Source: Streptomyces sp. Ncost-T10-10d (lineage in GTDB: Bacteria > Actinomycetota > Actinomycetes > Streptomycetales > Streptomycetaceae). From it: DNA of 64,000 nucleotides. Under the pieces are notes generated by a model, which was given only the letters and a program-made list of their open reading frames with translations, searched no databases and was not told where the DNA came from. Location: NCBI RefSeq assembly GCF_900091955.1, contig NZ_FMDF01000157.1, forward strand, positions 101,231 through 165,230. The letters are read 5' to 3'. The translations under genes were made by a program, and so were the position numbers. Below are positions 43,361-53,176 of the stretch, in pieces; the stretch's first letter is position 1, and each line of letters begins with the position of its first letter.

Positions 43361-43756
43361 TCAGACGCGGTCGATGTGCACATTCGTCGACTTGACTCGG
43401 GCGGTGGCCTCCATTCCGACCTCCAGCCCCAGCTCCTCCACGGCCTCTCGCGTCAGCAGTGACACCAGCCGGTGCGGGCCGGCCTGGATCTCCACCTGGG
43501 CGGCGACATCACCGAGCTTCACCGCGGTGACGATCCCGGGGAAGGCATTGCGGACCGAGGTGTACGAAGCGTCTTCCTCACCGCCACCGCCCTTGGCCAG
43601 CTCCACGGAGAAGACGGCAAGATCTTTTCCCTTGATGAGCCGCCGCCCGCCCTCGTCCCGATGGGTGGCCACCCGGCCGGCGTCGGCCCAACGCCGAGCG
43701 GTGTCGGGGCTTACACCGAGGAGCCGGGCTGCCTGGCCGATTGTGTAGAACTGCAT
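43361..43756 (-). CDS. HTH-TOBE (molybdate-type) regulator 2
   Basis: A 131-residue paralogue of the regulator at 40296: FYTIGQAARLLGVSPDTARR at the N-terminus and a Mop/TOBE domain (NAFPGIVTAVKLGDVAAQVE, ARVKSTNVHIDRV). ATG 43756. Having two such sensors around one molybdate locus suggests separate control of uptake and of molybdenum-enzyme genes, but the genes beside this one are decayed. Confidence 0.88.
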   Translation of the reverse strand: MQFYTIGQAARLLGVSPDTARRWADAGRVATHRDEGGRRLIKGKDLAVFSVELAKGGGGEEDASYTSVRNAFPGIVTAVKLGDVAAQVEIQAGPHRLVSLLTREAVEELGLEVGMEATARVKSTNVHIDRV

Positions 43757-43930
43757 ACACGCCAAGATAGGCCCATCCACGGACGCTCATGCCCACCGCA
43801 CTGGCCCGGTCAAGCAGGTTCCGCCGGCCAGGAGGCGGAGCGCGGGGCCAGAAGCTGTCCGGGCGATCAGAGGCATCCGGCGGGGTTGCCGGCATCGCAT
43901 TCTCGCCGTTGGCCAGCCGGATAGGATCCG

Positions 43931-44707
43931 ATGATGTTCAAACTTCGAGCCCGCACTTTGGTTTTCGACATCGACGGCACGCTCTGCTTTGACGGACGAA
44001 CGATCGATGATCGAATTCTCGCGGCGATCGGCGCGTGCGAGCGCGTTGGCTACCACGTGGTTTTCGCGTCCGCCCGGCCTGTCCGAGACCTCCTGCCTGT
44101 CCTCGACGGAGCCTTCCCGTCCGCCACACTGATCGGCGGGAACGGGAGCCTCGTCTCGGTCGACAGCGGTGTCCAGGCTCGGGCCGCTTTCGATCCTGCC
44201 GGACTTGGCGCACTGATGGACGCGGTCGGGCAGTACGAAGCGACCTATCTCGCGGACGGGCCCTGGGACTACGCCTATACCGGACCTGTGGACCACCCGA
44301 TCCGGAGCCGTGTCGATCAGGGTAACCTCGCGAAAATGGTGGACCTCGCCGAGCTTCCCGAGGTCGTGAAGTTCCTTGTCGTCGGTGCGTCGCACATGGC
44401 GGAACTCGCCGAGGCCGGCCGTCGGCTGGGGCTGATGGTCAACCACCACCTCGACGAGGCGATCATCGACTTTGCGCCGGGTTCGACGACGAAGTGGGAA
44501 GCCCTGACGTGGATGGGGATCGACGAGTACATCGCATTCGGTAACGACATCAACGACTTCGATCTCCTGCGGAACGCGGAGCGGGCAGTGCGCGTCGGCT
44601 CGCACCCGAGTCTGGGCGACGTTGTTCAGGTCACCATCGCGGCCGACCCGGAGGCAGTCGCGGCCGAGATTTCACTGCTGGCCGAGGCGGCCAAGGCCAC
44701 TGTCTGA
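43931..44707 (+). CDS. HAD-family (Cof-type) phosphatase
   Basis: A 258-residue protein with the HAD nucleophile motif VFDIDGTLCF (10-19), motif II VVFASARPV, and motif IV FGNDINDFDLL near residue 202. The C2-type cap lies between, as in Cof/YidA sugar-phosphate phosphatases. ATG 43931 or 43934 may be used. Substrate unknown. Confidence 0.88.
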   Translation: MMFKLRARTLVFDIDGTLCFDGRTIDDRILAAIGACERVGYHVVFASARPVRDLLPVLDGAFPSATLIGGNGSLVSVDSGVQARAAFDPAGLGALMDAVGQYEATYLADGPWDYAYTGPVDHPIRSRVDQGNLAKMVDLAELPEVVKFLVVGASHMAELAEAGRRLGLMVNHHLDEAIIDFAPGSTTKWEALTWMGIDEYIAFGNDINDFDLLRNAERAVRVGSHPSLGDVVQVTIAADPEAVAAEISLLAEAAKATV

Positions 44708-44894
44708 GCGGCGACACCCTGAAGCGTCGGATCGGTTTCACCGAGCGAGTCGAGCCATACTCCGGGCGGTGTGACAGCGGGCGCGAGTGCCTGACTCGCC
44801 GACGCTTCGATTCTGAGGTCAGCCAGAAAGCCGGCCTGAGTCCGGGCCTCATACAGCCCGCTATCGCGAGGTTCAGGCGGCGATCACCGACTAG

Positions 44895-45272
44895 GTGCGG
44901 ACTGGCTCCGACGCCGAGAAGGTTGGTGCCACCATGGCGTGGTACTTCGCGCGCCCGGGGCTCAAGTACGCCTCCATGGACGACCTCAGACGCGGCCTGC
45001 CCACCGAGGAAAGCAAGGCAGTACTGGATGCTCTGGCCGATCTCCGCGACGGTTACCGCGCGACCTGCCTTGCCGCATTCCTGTCTTGTGAAGACCCGGT
45101 GACCCGTCAGGACCTCTCCCTCGGGATCAATCTCGACCCAGCCGCTTACCCCGGTGACCTCCAGTCCAGCCACCAGCAGGCCAGGCGCATCATCATGGCC
45201 GACTCCGAGCACCATCGCCGGCTACTTCAGCGCTCACCCCAAGTGCAGCCACCCACAGAGGGCCAAGAATGA
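44895..45272 (+). CDS. Hypothetical protein, possibly partial
   Basis: A 125-codon frame; ATG 44934 is a second start with GAGAAGG upstream. It reads MAWYFARPGLKYASMDDLRR and YRATCLAAFLSCEDPVTRQD. I recognise no family. It lies just before an integrase remnant and may belong to a lost mobile element. Confidence 0.45.
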   Translation: MRTGSDAEKVGATMAWYFARPGLKYASMDDLRRGLPTEESKAVLDALADLRDGYRATCLAAFLSCEDPVTRQDLSLGINLDPAAYPGDLQSSHQQARRIIMADSEHHRRLLQRSPQVQPPTEGQE

Positions 45273-45284
45273 CAACTCGCGCGG

Positions 45285-45645
45285 GTCCACTCGGTGCTGC
45301 TTGAAGCAGTTCAGAGAAGCCTGCATCCGATGCCCCGTCCTCCAGATCGACCCCCGCCGACGGCCCCGGCTCATCGACATCATCCAGAACCTCTGCGAAC
45401 GAATCTGCGAGGCCCGAGGCAGCGGCTGGCTCGGCGAAGTCGAAGGACTCCCTGCGCGCCTGCTCTTGGCACTCGCAGTCAGGCGCCCACGTGCACGCGA
45501 CGTGATCGAAGGGGGCGAACCCATCGACGACAAGCTCACCCCCTCCACGAGGTTCAGTGGAGTACCACCTGTCCTGCTCGTTCCCCTCGTCCGACGGCCG
45601 TTGGGGGCACCGAGTCGCGATCGAGACGTGCGAGAGCGCGGGTGA
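45285..45645 (+). pseudogene. Site-specific integrase, C-terminal remnant
   Basis: The frame gives CLKQFREACIRCPVLQIDPR, RPRLIDIIQNLCERICEARG and GWLGEVEGLPA. This matches the conserved tail after the catalytic domain of actinobacterial integrase-type recombinases (ACxRCPxLxxDP...GWLGEVEGL). The catalytic part is missing. Confidence 0.6.
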
Positions 45646-45755
45646 CGGCCTAGGGGCCAGCGGCCCTCAGCCGTCGGCGGGCGGCCTATTGCCGGCGCCT
45701 CTCCCGTACGAGGCGCTTCTCAACTCTCTGAACGGAGGGTTGGTAGCGCTCTCTG

Positions 45756-46373
45756 TCAGAAGGCGGGTTCGTCGTGCCGAAGGCTGAGGAACACCGCGGG
45801 GGCCGTCCAGCCACGCAGCGTGGCGAGGATGGTCGATCGGAATGCGGCTTTTGCTGTGGAGGCGCCGAAGGCCCCGGCGAGTTCGAGTGTCACAAGCCCA
45901 TGCAGGGTCACCCAGAGTGAGACGGCGATCGCCGTCGCTTCGCCGTCGAGGACGGACTCGGTCACGGCGCGATCGATCGCCGCGATGAGCGGCCGGACGG
46001 GGTCACCGGCACCGACCGCTCCTGACGGCTTGAAGGATTGCACTCCACCGAACAGCACTGAGTAGAGGTGGCTGTGTTCGCGTCCCCATCGTCGGTATGC
46101 GGCGGCCAGTGCGTAGATGTCGGCGAGGGGATCCTCAGAGGTCGGCACCGCCGTCAGGGCCTGGAACAGGCCGGCGACGGCTCGGTCGCGTACCGCTCCG
46201 ATCAGTCCTTCCTTATCGCCGAACAGGGAGTACACCGCAGCCGTTGACGTCTCGGCGGCCGTGGCCACGGCGCGGACCGTGACCGACTCCTGCGGACGGG
46301 TGGCGAGCAACTCGGTTGCGCACTCCACGAGTCGCTCTTTGACGGTCGCGTCGTTTGTTCTCGGCCTACCCAT
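45756..46373 (-). CDS. TetR-family regulator
   Basis: A 205-residue protein with N-terminal helix-turn-helix (KERLVECATELLATRPQESV, VATAAETSTAAVYSLFGDKE) and a TetR C-terminal domain (WGREHSHLYSVLFGG, SLWVTLHGLVTLELAGAFG). It is divergent from the membrane hydrolase, with a tandem palindrome in the shared promoter. Confidence 0.92.
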   Translation of the reverse strand: MGRPRTNDATVKERLVECATELLATRPQESVTVRAVATAAETSTAAVYSLFGDKEGLIGAVRDRAVAGLFQALTAVPTSEDPLADIYALAAAYRRWGREHSHLYSVLFGGVQSFKPSGAVGAGDPVRPLIAAIDRAVTESVLDGEATAIAVSLWVTLHGLVTLELAGAFGASTAKAAFRSTILATLRGWTAPAVFLSLRHDEPAF

Positions 46374-46403
46374 GACGAGAAGCCTACCTCCTTTGGTAAC
46401 GTC

Positions 46404-46426
46404 GTTTTGAAACAGCGTTTTGAAAC
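46404..46426. promoter_or_regulatory. Candidate TetR operator
   Basis: Two copies of GTTTTGAAAC, each a GTTT/AAAC palindrome, lie 13 bases apart (46404-46413 and 46417-46426), 31 bases from the TetR start and 15 bases from the hydrolase start. Confidence 0.6.
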
Positions 46427-46440
46427 TTCGGAGGTCAGCC

Positions 46441-47775
46441 GTGCCCACGTTCGCCATACACCTTGCTCGTTTCACCGGACGCTTACTGCTGGCCCTGGCA
46501 GCCGTTGCGACGCTGGTCGTCGTCTTTCTCGCCACGATCGTCCTCACGGACGGGGCAGGCTCGGGGTTCGGCGCATGGTTGACGACCCTTGGAGCCGGGG
46601 CTGTCGCCGCGTTGTGGCGGGGTCGGCGTCGCACTCGGGCGGCGCGGCTCGTGCCGTTCCTGCCGGTGGTTGTGGCGGCGGCGTTGACGGCCTCGGTCTG
46701 CATCCCGACCGTGCCCACGGCCCGGCGGTACCCGCCCGCCCTGCCGTTCGTGGCCACGCAACACTGGAGCCTGGCCACAGGCAGCCGGGTCGCGGTGTAT
46801 CACTACCCGCCCGGGAACGCCGGCACCCGACACCCCATTCCGTTCGTGTACCTCAACGGCGGACCAGTTCGCGGCATCTCGGTTCTTGACCACCGGTTCC
46901 TGCAGCTCCTGGCGCGACAGGGCTACGACGTCTACGCCTACGAACAGGCCGGCGGCGGACGAAGCGACCTGCTCCCCATGGACCAGTACACGATCTCCAG
47001 GTCGGTGCGCGACCTTGCCGCTTTCGTCGACCGCCTGGACAAGGGCAGGGTCGACGTCCTCGGATTCTCCTCAGGCGCGGCCGTGCTCACGCGAGCCCTG
47101 GCCGACCCGCGCGTCGCTGCACGCTTTCACCGGACGATCATCGCTGAGCCCGGCCCGATGGACGGCCCGACCGCGCGAATCACCGGGCACAAGGGCCAGC
47201 CATCCGCGCGCGGCCTCGCGTCGGCCATGACCGGACCGCGGTCGACGCACATCCCGCGGTACGCCGCCGCATTCGGCCTCATGCGACTTGGGCTCCTCAC
47301 CCCCGACACCGGGCTGATCGGACAGGCCGAAGGCGACAACGCGTTCACCGCCGCTGACCTCGGCGGCGACACCGCATCCGGCTACTGCGCGCGCGACGCG
47401 CACCGCATCCCGACTGAGGACACGGCGCAGAACTTTTCCTTCAGCCCCGCCGCCAGCCTCCGCATCCAGCAGACGATCAAGGAATCACCCTCCATCGCCC
47501 CGCAACTGAGGCGCTCCCAGACCCCCGCGATGCTGATGATTGCCGAGTGCTCCTCCCAGGTCCGTCAATGGGCGACTGCCGTCCTTGCCGGTGATCCCGC
47601 CATCCAGCGCACGCAGTACATGCCTGGAGTCGGACACCACATGTGGAACGGCCTTGACGACAACAACGACCGAGCCGCCGCCGTCATCACCACATTCCTC
47701 CAGGACAAGCCCGCCCCCCTGCCGAACCACCCGACCCGCGACGAGATCCCCGCCTTCCTGCGCGACCACAAGTGA
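46441..47775 (+). CDS. Membrane-anchored alpha/beta hydrolase (proline-iminopeptidase-like)
   Basis: A 444-residue protein: membrane helices in the first ~95 residues, then a hydrolase fold with oxyanion region YLNGGP, YEQAGGGRSD, nucleophile LGFSSGAAVL and C-terminal His in GVGHHMWN. GTG 46441 follows GGAGGTCAGCC. Codon 15 is TTA (46483-46485), so translation may depend on bldA. The TetR gene opposite probably represses it. Confidence 0.85.
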   Translation: MPTFAIHLARFTGRLLLALAAVATLVVVFLATIVLTDGAGSGFGAWLTTLGAGAVAALWRGRRRTRAARLVPFLPVVVAAALTASVCIPTVPTARRYPPALPFVATQHWSLATGSRVAVYHYPPGNAGTRHPIPFVYLNGGPVRGISVLDHRFLQLLARQGYDVYAYEQAGGGRSDLLPMDQYTISRSVRDLAAFVDRLDKGRVDVLGFSSGAAVLTRALADPRVAARFHRTIIAEPGPMDGPTARITGHKGQPSARGLASAMTGPRSTHIPRYAAAFGLMRLGLLTPDTGLIGQAEGDNAFTAADLGGDTASGYCARDAHRIPTEDTAQNFSFSPAASLRIQQTIKESPSIAPQLRRSQTPAMLMIAECSSQVRQWATAVLAGDPAIQRTQYMPGVGHHMWNGLDDNNDRAAAVITTFLQDKPAPLPNHPTRDEIPAFLRDHK

Positions 47776-48000
47776 AGACCCTGCAGCCCACCTCCGGCAT
47801 CGCCGGGCGAACGCTCGAAGCCGCCTGGCCCTGCGTCAGGTACGGCCACAGCGTGTTCACCAAAGGGATGACCTCTTGGCCTCGCCGTTTCGCTCGGGGA
47901 CGGCTGGCTATGGGGTCGGAAACGCGAAAGCGCCTTCCTGGCCTGGGACGATGAACCTTGCTGAGGGGTTCTGTCGGTCCAGGCGGAGGGCACTTTCCAG

Positions 48001-48183
48001 GTGCAGACTATCGGGTTGCGTCCCAAGGTCCAGGTCAGTGCCGATGGTTCGGGAGTGGTGGGTCACGCCGGGGCACGGCTGCTGACTGATCTCGCCGATG
48101 CCACCGGACTGACCACCACGTACTCCATTGGGACCGTCATCACGCCCAGGAAGAACGTGCTGACGCCAGCATCAACCGGTTGA
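48001..48183 (+). pseudogene. IS1380-family transposase, N-terminal remnant
   Basis: GTG 48001 starts QTIGLRPKVQVSADGSGVVG HAGARLLTDLADATGLT, the conserved beginning of IS1380 transposases. The match ends near 48128. The preceding ~130 bases probably include the element's left end. 47776-48000 and 48184-48299 hold nothing else I recognise. Confidence 0.75.
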
Positions 48184-48299
48184 CATCCATAGGGGCATCA
48201 AGCTCACGGTGCGTTACGAAGCGACCTTCCTCGTCGCGGCCATCAACGAATGGCTGTGACCATCTATCACAGGGCATCCGGCTGTTGCGTGTGTAAGCC

Positions 48300-48683
48300 T
48301 CAAGAAGACATCGATGCGCGGTCGGCCTCACTGCGGAGAACACAGAATTCATTGCCCTCAGGGTCCGCGAGGACGGCCCAGCCGGCACCATCGGGTTCCC
48401 GGCGATCGTCGACGAGGGTGGCCCCGAGGTTCAGTAGTCGCTCGACCTCCTCCTCGCGCGTGGTCTTCGGACGCAGGCACAGATGAAATCTGTTCTTGAG
48501 CGTCTTCGGTTCCGGCACCTGGTTGAAGTGCAGCAGCGGGCCCTCCGGCAGCATCACCTCAGTCTCTGGATCACCTGGGTTGTCCTCCCGATGCAGCGGA
48601 CAACCGAGCACCTCACTCCAGAACCGAGCCAGCTCATAGGCATCCGCACAGTCGATCGCCACATTCTGCAATACCGAGACCAT
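48300..48683 (-). CDS. VOC-family (glyoxalase-like) protein
   Basis: A 127-residue protein with the two beta-alpha-beta units of the vicinal-oxygen-chelate fold: LQNVAIDCADAYELARFWSE, HFNQVPEP, NRFHLCLRP and VLADPEGNEFCVL. The reaction cannot be inferred. Confidence 0.9.
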   Translation of the reverse strand: MVSVLQNVAIDCADAYELARFWSEVLGCPLHREDNPGDPETEVMLPEGPLLHFNQVPEPKTLKNRFHLCLRPKTTREEEVERLLNLGATLVDDRREPDGAGWAVLADPEGNEFCVLRSEADRASMSS

Positions 48684-48739
48684 GCACGAGAGCCTGCCTG
48701 AAGCACCGCTCGGTCCGCCAGCAAATTGTGGCCCGACAG

Positions 48740-49420
48740 TCGACGTGGTGGTCCGTATGCGGGTACTGCGTCCGGTGTGTCCTACGCACGGTTGCCGTCA
48801 CCTTCCCTGAGCAGGTGTCCGGGGTACTGGAGCGTCACCAGCGCCGCACAGCCCGTCTGACCAGGCAAGTCAAGGCTTTGGTCGCGGAGTTGGCGGGCTG
48901 GGCGGGGCACGTTTGGCGGCGATACTCGCGGTGGGCCTGTCGCGTCACACGGCCCTGCGTGCCCTGTTGCGCATCCCGTTGCCCGCCGGACGGGTGTGCC
49001 GCCTGATCGGCGTCGACGAATTTGCTCTGCGCCGACGGCACCGCTGTGCCACCGCGGTGATCGACGCCGAGACCCATGAGCGGATCGAAGTGCTGCGCCC
49101 GGTTCACCGCCGCCCTGCCCCGAGACGACCCAACTGGCCACCCGTATCCGAACCTTCGCCCAGCTTCTGAAGCCTCACCCAGGAAATGCCGACGCGCTCG
49201 AGCTCCGGATCACCAGGACCGCGCAGCCGACCTGCCCCATCTGCACACCTTCACCCGGGGCCTGGAGCGAGACCTCGACGCTGTGGTCGCCACGCTCACG
49301 CTCCCACACAGCAACGGCCCGACCGAGGGCGTCAACACCAGGACCAAGCTGATCGCACGCCAGATGCACGGACGGGTAGGCCTCACCCTTCTTCGCCACC
49401 GCATCCTCCTCGGATAACGA
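48740..49420 (+). pseudogene. ISL3-family transposase, multiply frameshifted
   Basis: Pieces in different frames read VSGVLERHQRRTARLTRQVK, RALLRIPLPAGRVCRLIGVD then EFALRRRHRCATAVIDAETH, and finally LPHSNGPTEGVNTRTKLIAR, QMHGRVGLTLLRHRILL. These are the ordered blocks of an ISL3 transposase with internal losses. Sequence from 49421 to 49718 probably contains the right end of the element and the next gene's promoter. Confidence 0.8.
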
Positions 49421-49718
49421 CACCCTCCGTCACCACCGAATGCGAGGCAGGGCCCGTCCCGGGCTCCGTCTCCGAAGCCCGCCGGCTGCAGATTGCCCGC
49501 CGCCCCGCTCGTCGCCTATGAGGGGCAGGTGCGGTCGAACCGGTTGAAAGCGAGGAGACCGGGCCGCCGGCAGCGGAGGGGTGACGGGAACCATGACGCT
49601 GTCAGGTTCCAGACATGCCGGTTTCGGACAGTGAACGACCGTTCTTGATCCGGGAGTTGGGATTACAGACTGGGCGTCGCCTTGGATGCCCTACCGGGCG
49701 CCCTCGAAAGGAGACCTC

Positions 49719-50939
49719 GTGAAGAAGATCCTGTCTGTGGCAGCGAGCCTGGCGATCGCCGCGACCTGTGGCCTTGGCATGGCGCTTCCCGCGCACGCCG
49801 CTGACGCGACCGGCGTCACGACTGCGGCGAGCCGGTCGCTGCAGTCCTCCATCGACACCTCCTCCATGGACCCGCAGCACCAGGCCATCGTCGACCGAAT
49901 TCTGGCCAAGCTGCCCGCCGACTGGGAGGCCCGCCTCGACGCGGCCAAGGCCAAGTACGGTCTGAAGGGCGAGGAGTGGCAGCAGATCCGCGACAACGCG
50001 ATCAATCCCGGCGACTACCAGTGCCAGACGACCGACCTGTCGAAGTACGCCAACTCCCTCCTGGACGGCGCCCAGGACCCGTGGACCATCTTCATCCTTT
50101 CGCTCTTCGGCGGATTCGACATGCCCACCTACGACGCGCTGATCTACGGCAAGGAGTCGTCGTCGAACACGTTCGGCGTCAAGGGTGAGTACACCCAGAA
50201 GCTCAACTCCGAGATGAAGAACCTCAAGCGCTTCTGGGATATCGACTCGGCACGCATCGAGCTGATCCCCATGCACGGCGCGGACGTCTTCACCAGCCCG
50301 GACCGGCTCGCCCGCACGCTCTCCGTGCTGTACGGCGGCACGCCCGAGGAGAACCTCGACCTGGCCGACATGTTCATCGAGCTGGTCGACTCGGAGCCGG
50401 TCCTCCAGGGTGGCGCCAACCCGATCTTCACCTTCAACGCCTTCGCCTACAGCGAGAAGGACGACCCGGCGCCGCTCGGCATCACGGACCGGATCATCAT
50501 GGGTGACGGCATCCTGCAGGGTATGAACGCGGTGAACCTGGGCGACGTCGCGCCGCGCGGCATCCTGGGCCACGAGTTCGGTCACCACGTCCAGTACCAG
50601 AAGAACCTCTTCGAGAGCGACCTGACCGGCCCGGAGGCCACCCGCCGCACCGAGCTCATGGCGGACGCGTTCGGCACGTACTACCTGACCCACTCCCGCG
50701 GCGAGTCGCTGAACGCCGCCCGTGTCCTCAAGTCCGAGAAGTCGTTCTACCAGGTCGGCGACTGCAGCTTCACCAGCTCGGGCCACCACGGCACGCCCAA
50801 CCAGCGGCTCAACTCGGCGACTTGGGCGGCGGGCGTGGCCAACGAGGCGCCGAATCAGGGCCACATCCTGCCCGCCCTCGCGTTCGACAAGCTCTTCGAG
50901 GCCAAGCTGCCCGACCTGGTCAAGCCGGACAGCAAGTAA
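49719..50939 (+). CDS. Secreted zinc metalloprotease
   Basis: A 406-residue protein with a Sec signal peptide (1-28, KKILSVAASLAIAATCGLG to PAHAAD) and the zinc motif HEFGHH (His285-His290) in GILGHEFGHHVQYQKNLFES, followed by ELMADAFGTYYLTHSRG, where the Glu/Asp would be the third ligand. GTG 49719 follows AAAGGAG. The adjoining sequence is well preserved. Substrate unknown. Confidence 0.88.
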   Translation: MKKILSVAASLAIAATCGLGMALPAHAADATGVTTAASRSLQSSIDTSSMDPQHQAIVDRILAKLPADWEARLDAAKAKYGLKGEEWQQIRDNAINPGDYQCQTTDLSKYANSLLDGAQDPWTIFILSLFGGFDMPTYDALIYGKESSSNTFGVKGEYTQKLNSEMKNLKRFWDIDSARIELIPMHGADVFTSPDRLARTLSVLYGGTPEENLDLADMFIELVDSEPVLQGGANPIFTFNAFAYSEKDDPAPLGITDRIIMGDGILQGMNAVNLGDVAPRGILGHEFGHHVQYQKNLFESDLTGPEATRRTELMADAFGTYYLTHSRGESLNAARVLKSEKSFYQVGDCSFTSSGHHGTPNQRLNSATWAAGVANEAPNQGHILPALAFDKLFEAKLPDLVKPDSK

Positions 50940-50989
50940 CGGTCACCGCCACGCCGCGGGGCGATGAACACCTGAGCGGCTGAGGACCC

Positions 50990-51029
50990 GCGCGGGGCGG
51001 GCCGGATCACGCACCGGCCCGTCCCGCGC
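50990..51029. terminator. Bidirectional terminator hairpin
   Basis: A 16-base stem with one mismatch (50990-51005 with 51014-51029; GCGCGGG...CCCGCGC) and an 8-base loop lies between two convergent genes. Confidence 0.75.
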
Positions 51030-51061
51030 GCCCACGCGTCCAAGCCACGAGCCCGACCGCG

Positions 51062-52036
51062 TCACAGCCAGCCCCGACGGCTGGCCTGGACACCGAGCTG
51101 GAAGCGGGTCTTGGCGCCGAGCATCTCCTGGAGGCGGGCGATGCGCCGGGCGACGGTGCGCTCGCTCACCCCGAACTCACGGGCGATCGACTCGTCGGTC
51201 AGCCCGGCGCTGAGGTAGCTCAGGAGCTGCCGCCCCTCAGGGGTCGCCTCGCTCTTGACGGCCTCACCGGCCGGCGGGAGCGGAACGGCGATTCGCCAGT
51301 ACGACTCGAAGACGCCGATCAGCCCGTCCAGGAGACCCGACGGCTGCACGACGACACTGTGGTGTCCCGTACGGTTCGGGGCGGCGACGGACACCACGGC
51401 GAAACGGTCGTCGCAGACAAGTACGTTCAGCGCGACATCGGGGAAGACCCGGGCCTGTTCTCCCCGGGCGACGCACTCATGTGCCACTTCCAGTGCCTTG
51501 GGGTCCTGCAGGATGTTGGCGCTGTACACCACCCGGTAGTCGATCCCGCGGTCCAGCGCGTCCAGCGTGCCAGGGCCTACCTCCGGCACCCGGTCGCTCC
51601 CGCCCACCGGCCCTATCGACAGCGCGCGCACCCGGGACACCGCCCCGTTGTGCACCCGTGACTGGATCTCCCCGCGCCGCTCGGAGGTGTCGACGACCTC
51701 GACGTAGCTCGCTCCGGCGGTGTGGTCGAGCCAGTACTGCGACAGGGCCGTGGCGCTCTCGTAGGCGGTCCGGGCCTGGCGCGCGCGCCGCTCGGCGACC
51801 GCCTCCAGCACCGCGCGGGGCGGCTGGGCGGTCAGCCTGCCGTCCGTACGGGAGACCAGGCCGATGTCGCTGAGTTCGGCGACGGCGTCCTTGAGGCCGT
51901 CGAGCGGCGACCCGACCAGCGCCTGCCGGTCGGTGAGCTCGGACATGGTCTGCGGCCCCCGTTCCACGAGCGCGAGGTAGGCGGCCTCCGCTGTCGCGGA
52001 GAGACCGAGAGCCTGCAACGGGCGCAGCGTGCGCAT
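51062..52036 (-). CDS. TrmB-like/LuxR-type HTH regulator
   Basis: A 324-residue protein: an N-terminal TrmB-like winged helix (LQALGLSATAEAAYLALVER), a central PLD-like sensing region, and a C-terminal LuxR helix-turn-helix (LSAGLTDESIAREFGVSERT, VARRIARLQEMLGA). This architecture is common in Streptomyces regulators. It is convergent with the metalloprotease. Confidence 0.88.
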   Translation of the reverse strand: MRTLRPLQALGLSATAEAAYLALVERGPQTMSELTDRQALVGSPLDGLKDAVAELSDIGLVSRTDGRLTAQPPRAVLEAVAERRARQARTAYESATALSQYWLDHTAGASYVEVVDTSERRGEIQSRVHNGAVSRVRALSIGPVGGSDRVPEVGPGTLDALDRGIDYRVVYSANILQDPKALEVAHECVARGEQARVFPDVALNVLVCDDRFAVVSVAAPNRTGHHSVVVQPSGLLDGLIGVFESYWRIAVPLPPAGEAVKSEATPEGRQLLSYLSAGLTDESIAREFGVSERTVARRIARLQEMLGAKTRFQLGVQASRRGWL

Positions 52037-52344
52037 GTCCCCCCAACCCGGCGGCGCCGCACGGCAGCACCCACCGACCCCACTTCTACGGTGGCTGTCA
52101 TTCCGCCAAAGATCGTCAGCCTAACATCGGCATGATCATGCGGACCGGGAGCGGACGGCGTGACGAGCGGCGCTGATGAAAGCGCCGGCGGAGGCGTCGG
52201 CGGAAGCGTCGACAGGCGGTCTGCGCCTGCCGGCATCGGGGGCGCCCGACCACCCCGCCGACCCACCCGGCGCCGCCCACCCTCAGCCGCACACGTCACC
52301 GTCCTCGACACCGTCGGCAACACCGCGGATGCGAAATGCGCGAC

Positions 52345-53175
52345 GGAGAGGCTACGGCGGTGAAAATTGAGCGGGATCACCGGCAGGTGATCGACGGAAT
52401 TCTGCACCGGGTGCGGACCGGAGTGCAGTGGCGGGACCTGCCTGAACGGCTCGGCCCGTGGAAAACCATCTATGAACCGACTGACTATGGTCGGCCGACG
52501 GGACGTGGGAGCGCCTACTCCAGCAGGTCCAGGCCGAGGCCGACGCAGCAGGCGAGATCGACTGGGACGTCTCGGTCAACTCCACCGTCGTGCGCGCATC
52601 AGCATGCGGCCGGTGCCGGGGGTCTCAGCGGCAGAACACCAGGGCGAAACGCCGCGCAGAGCCGCGTCGCCCGCCTGGTGGGGACGGTGCAGGAGGCGAG
52701 GGCCTTCGCCGCTCGCGCGGCAGGTTCACCACCAAGCTCCACCTGAGCGCAGAAGGCCGCTGTCGCCCGCTCTCTCTCGTCGTCACACCATGGCAGCGAG
52801 CGGACTGCACCCAGTTCAAGCCGGTGAGCTGGAGAAGATCCGCGTCCCGCGGATCGGGCCGGTCAGACCCCGCAGGAAACCCGACAGACTCGCGGCGGAC
52901 AAGGCATACAGCAACGGGCCCTGCCGCGAGTGCCTGCGACGCCAGGGCATCCGGCACAGCATCCCGGAGAAGACCGACAGCCAGGCTGCCCGCCTGCGCA
53001 GAGGTTCACGCGGCGGCCGCCCACCGGGGTTCGACGAAGAGCGGTACAAGAAGCGCCATACCGTCGAATGGGCCATCAACAGACGCAAGCAGCACAGGGC
53101 CGTGGCCACCGTTACGACAAGCGTCGCTATGTCTTCCTCGGCACCGTAACCGCCGCAGCCCTCACCACCGGCTGA
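52345..53175 (+). pseudogene. IS5-family transposase, multiply frameshifted
   Basis: Blocks in three frames: DHRQVIDGILHRVRTGVQWR DLPERLGPWKTIYE, then PDRLAADKAYSNGPCRECLR and GRPPGFDEERYKKRHTVEWA, then YVFLGTVTAAALTTG. They keep the order of an IS5 transposase, so the element is nearly full length but dead. 52037-52344 shows no gene. Confidence 0.85.
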
Positions 53176-53176
53176 G

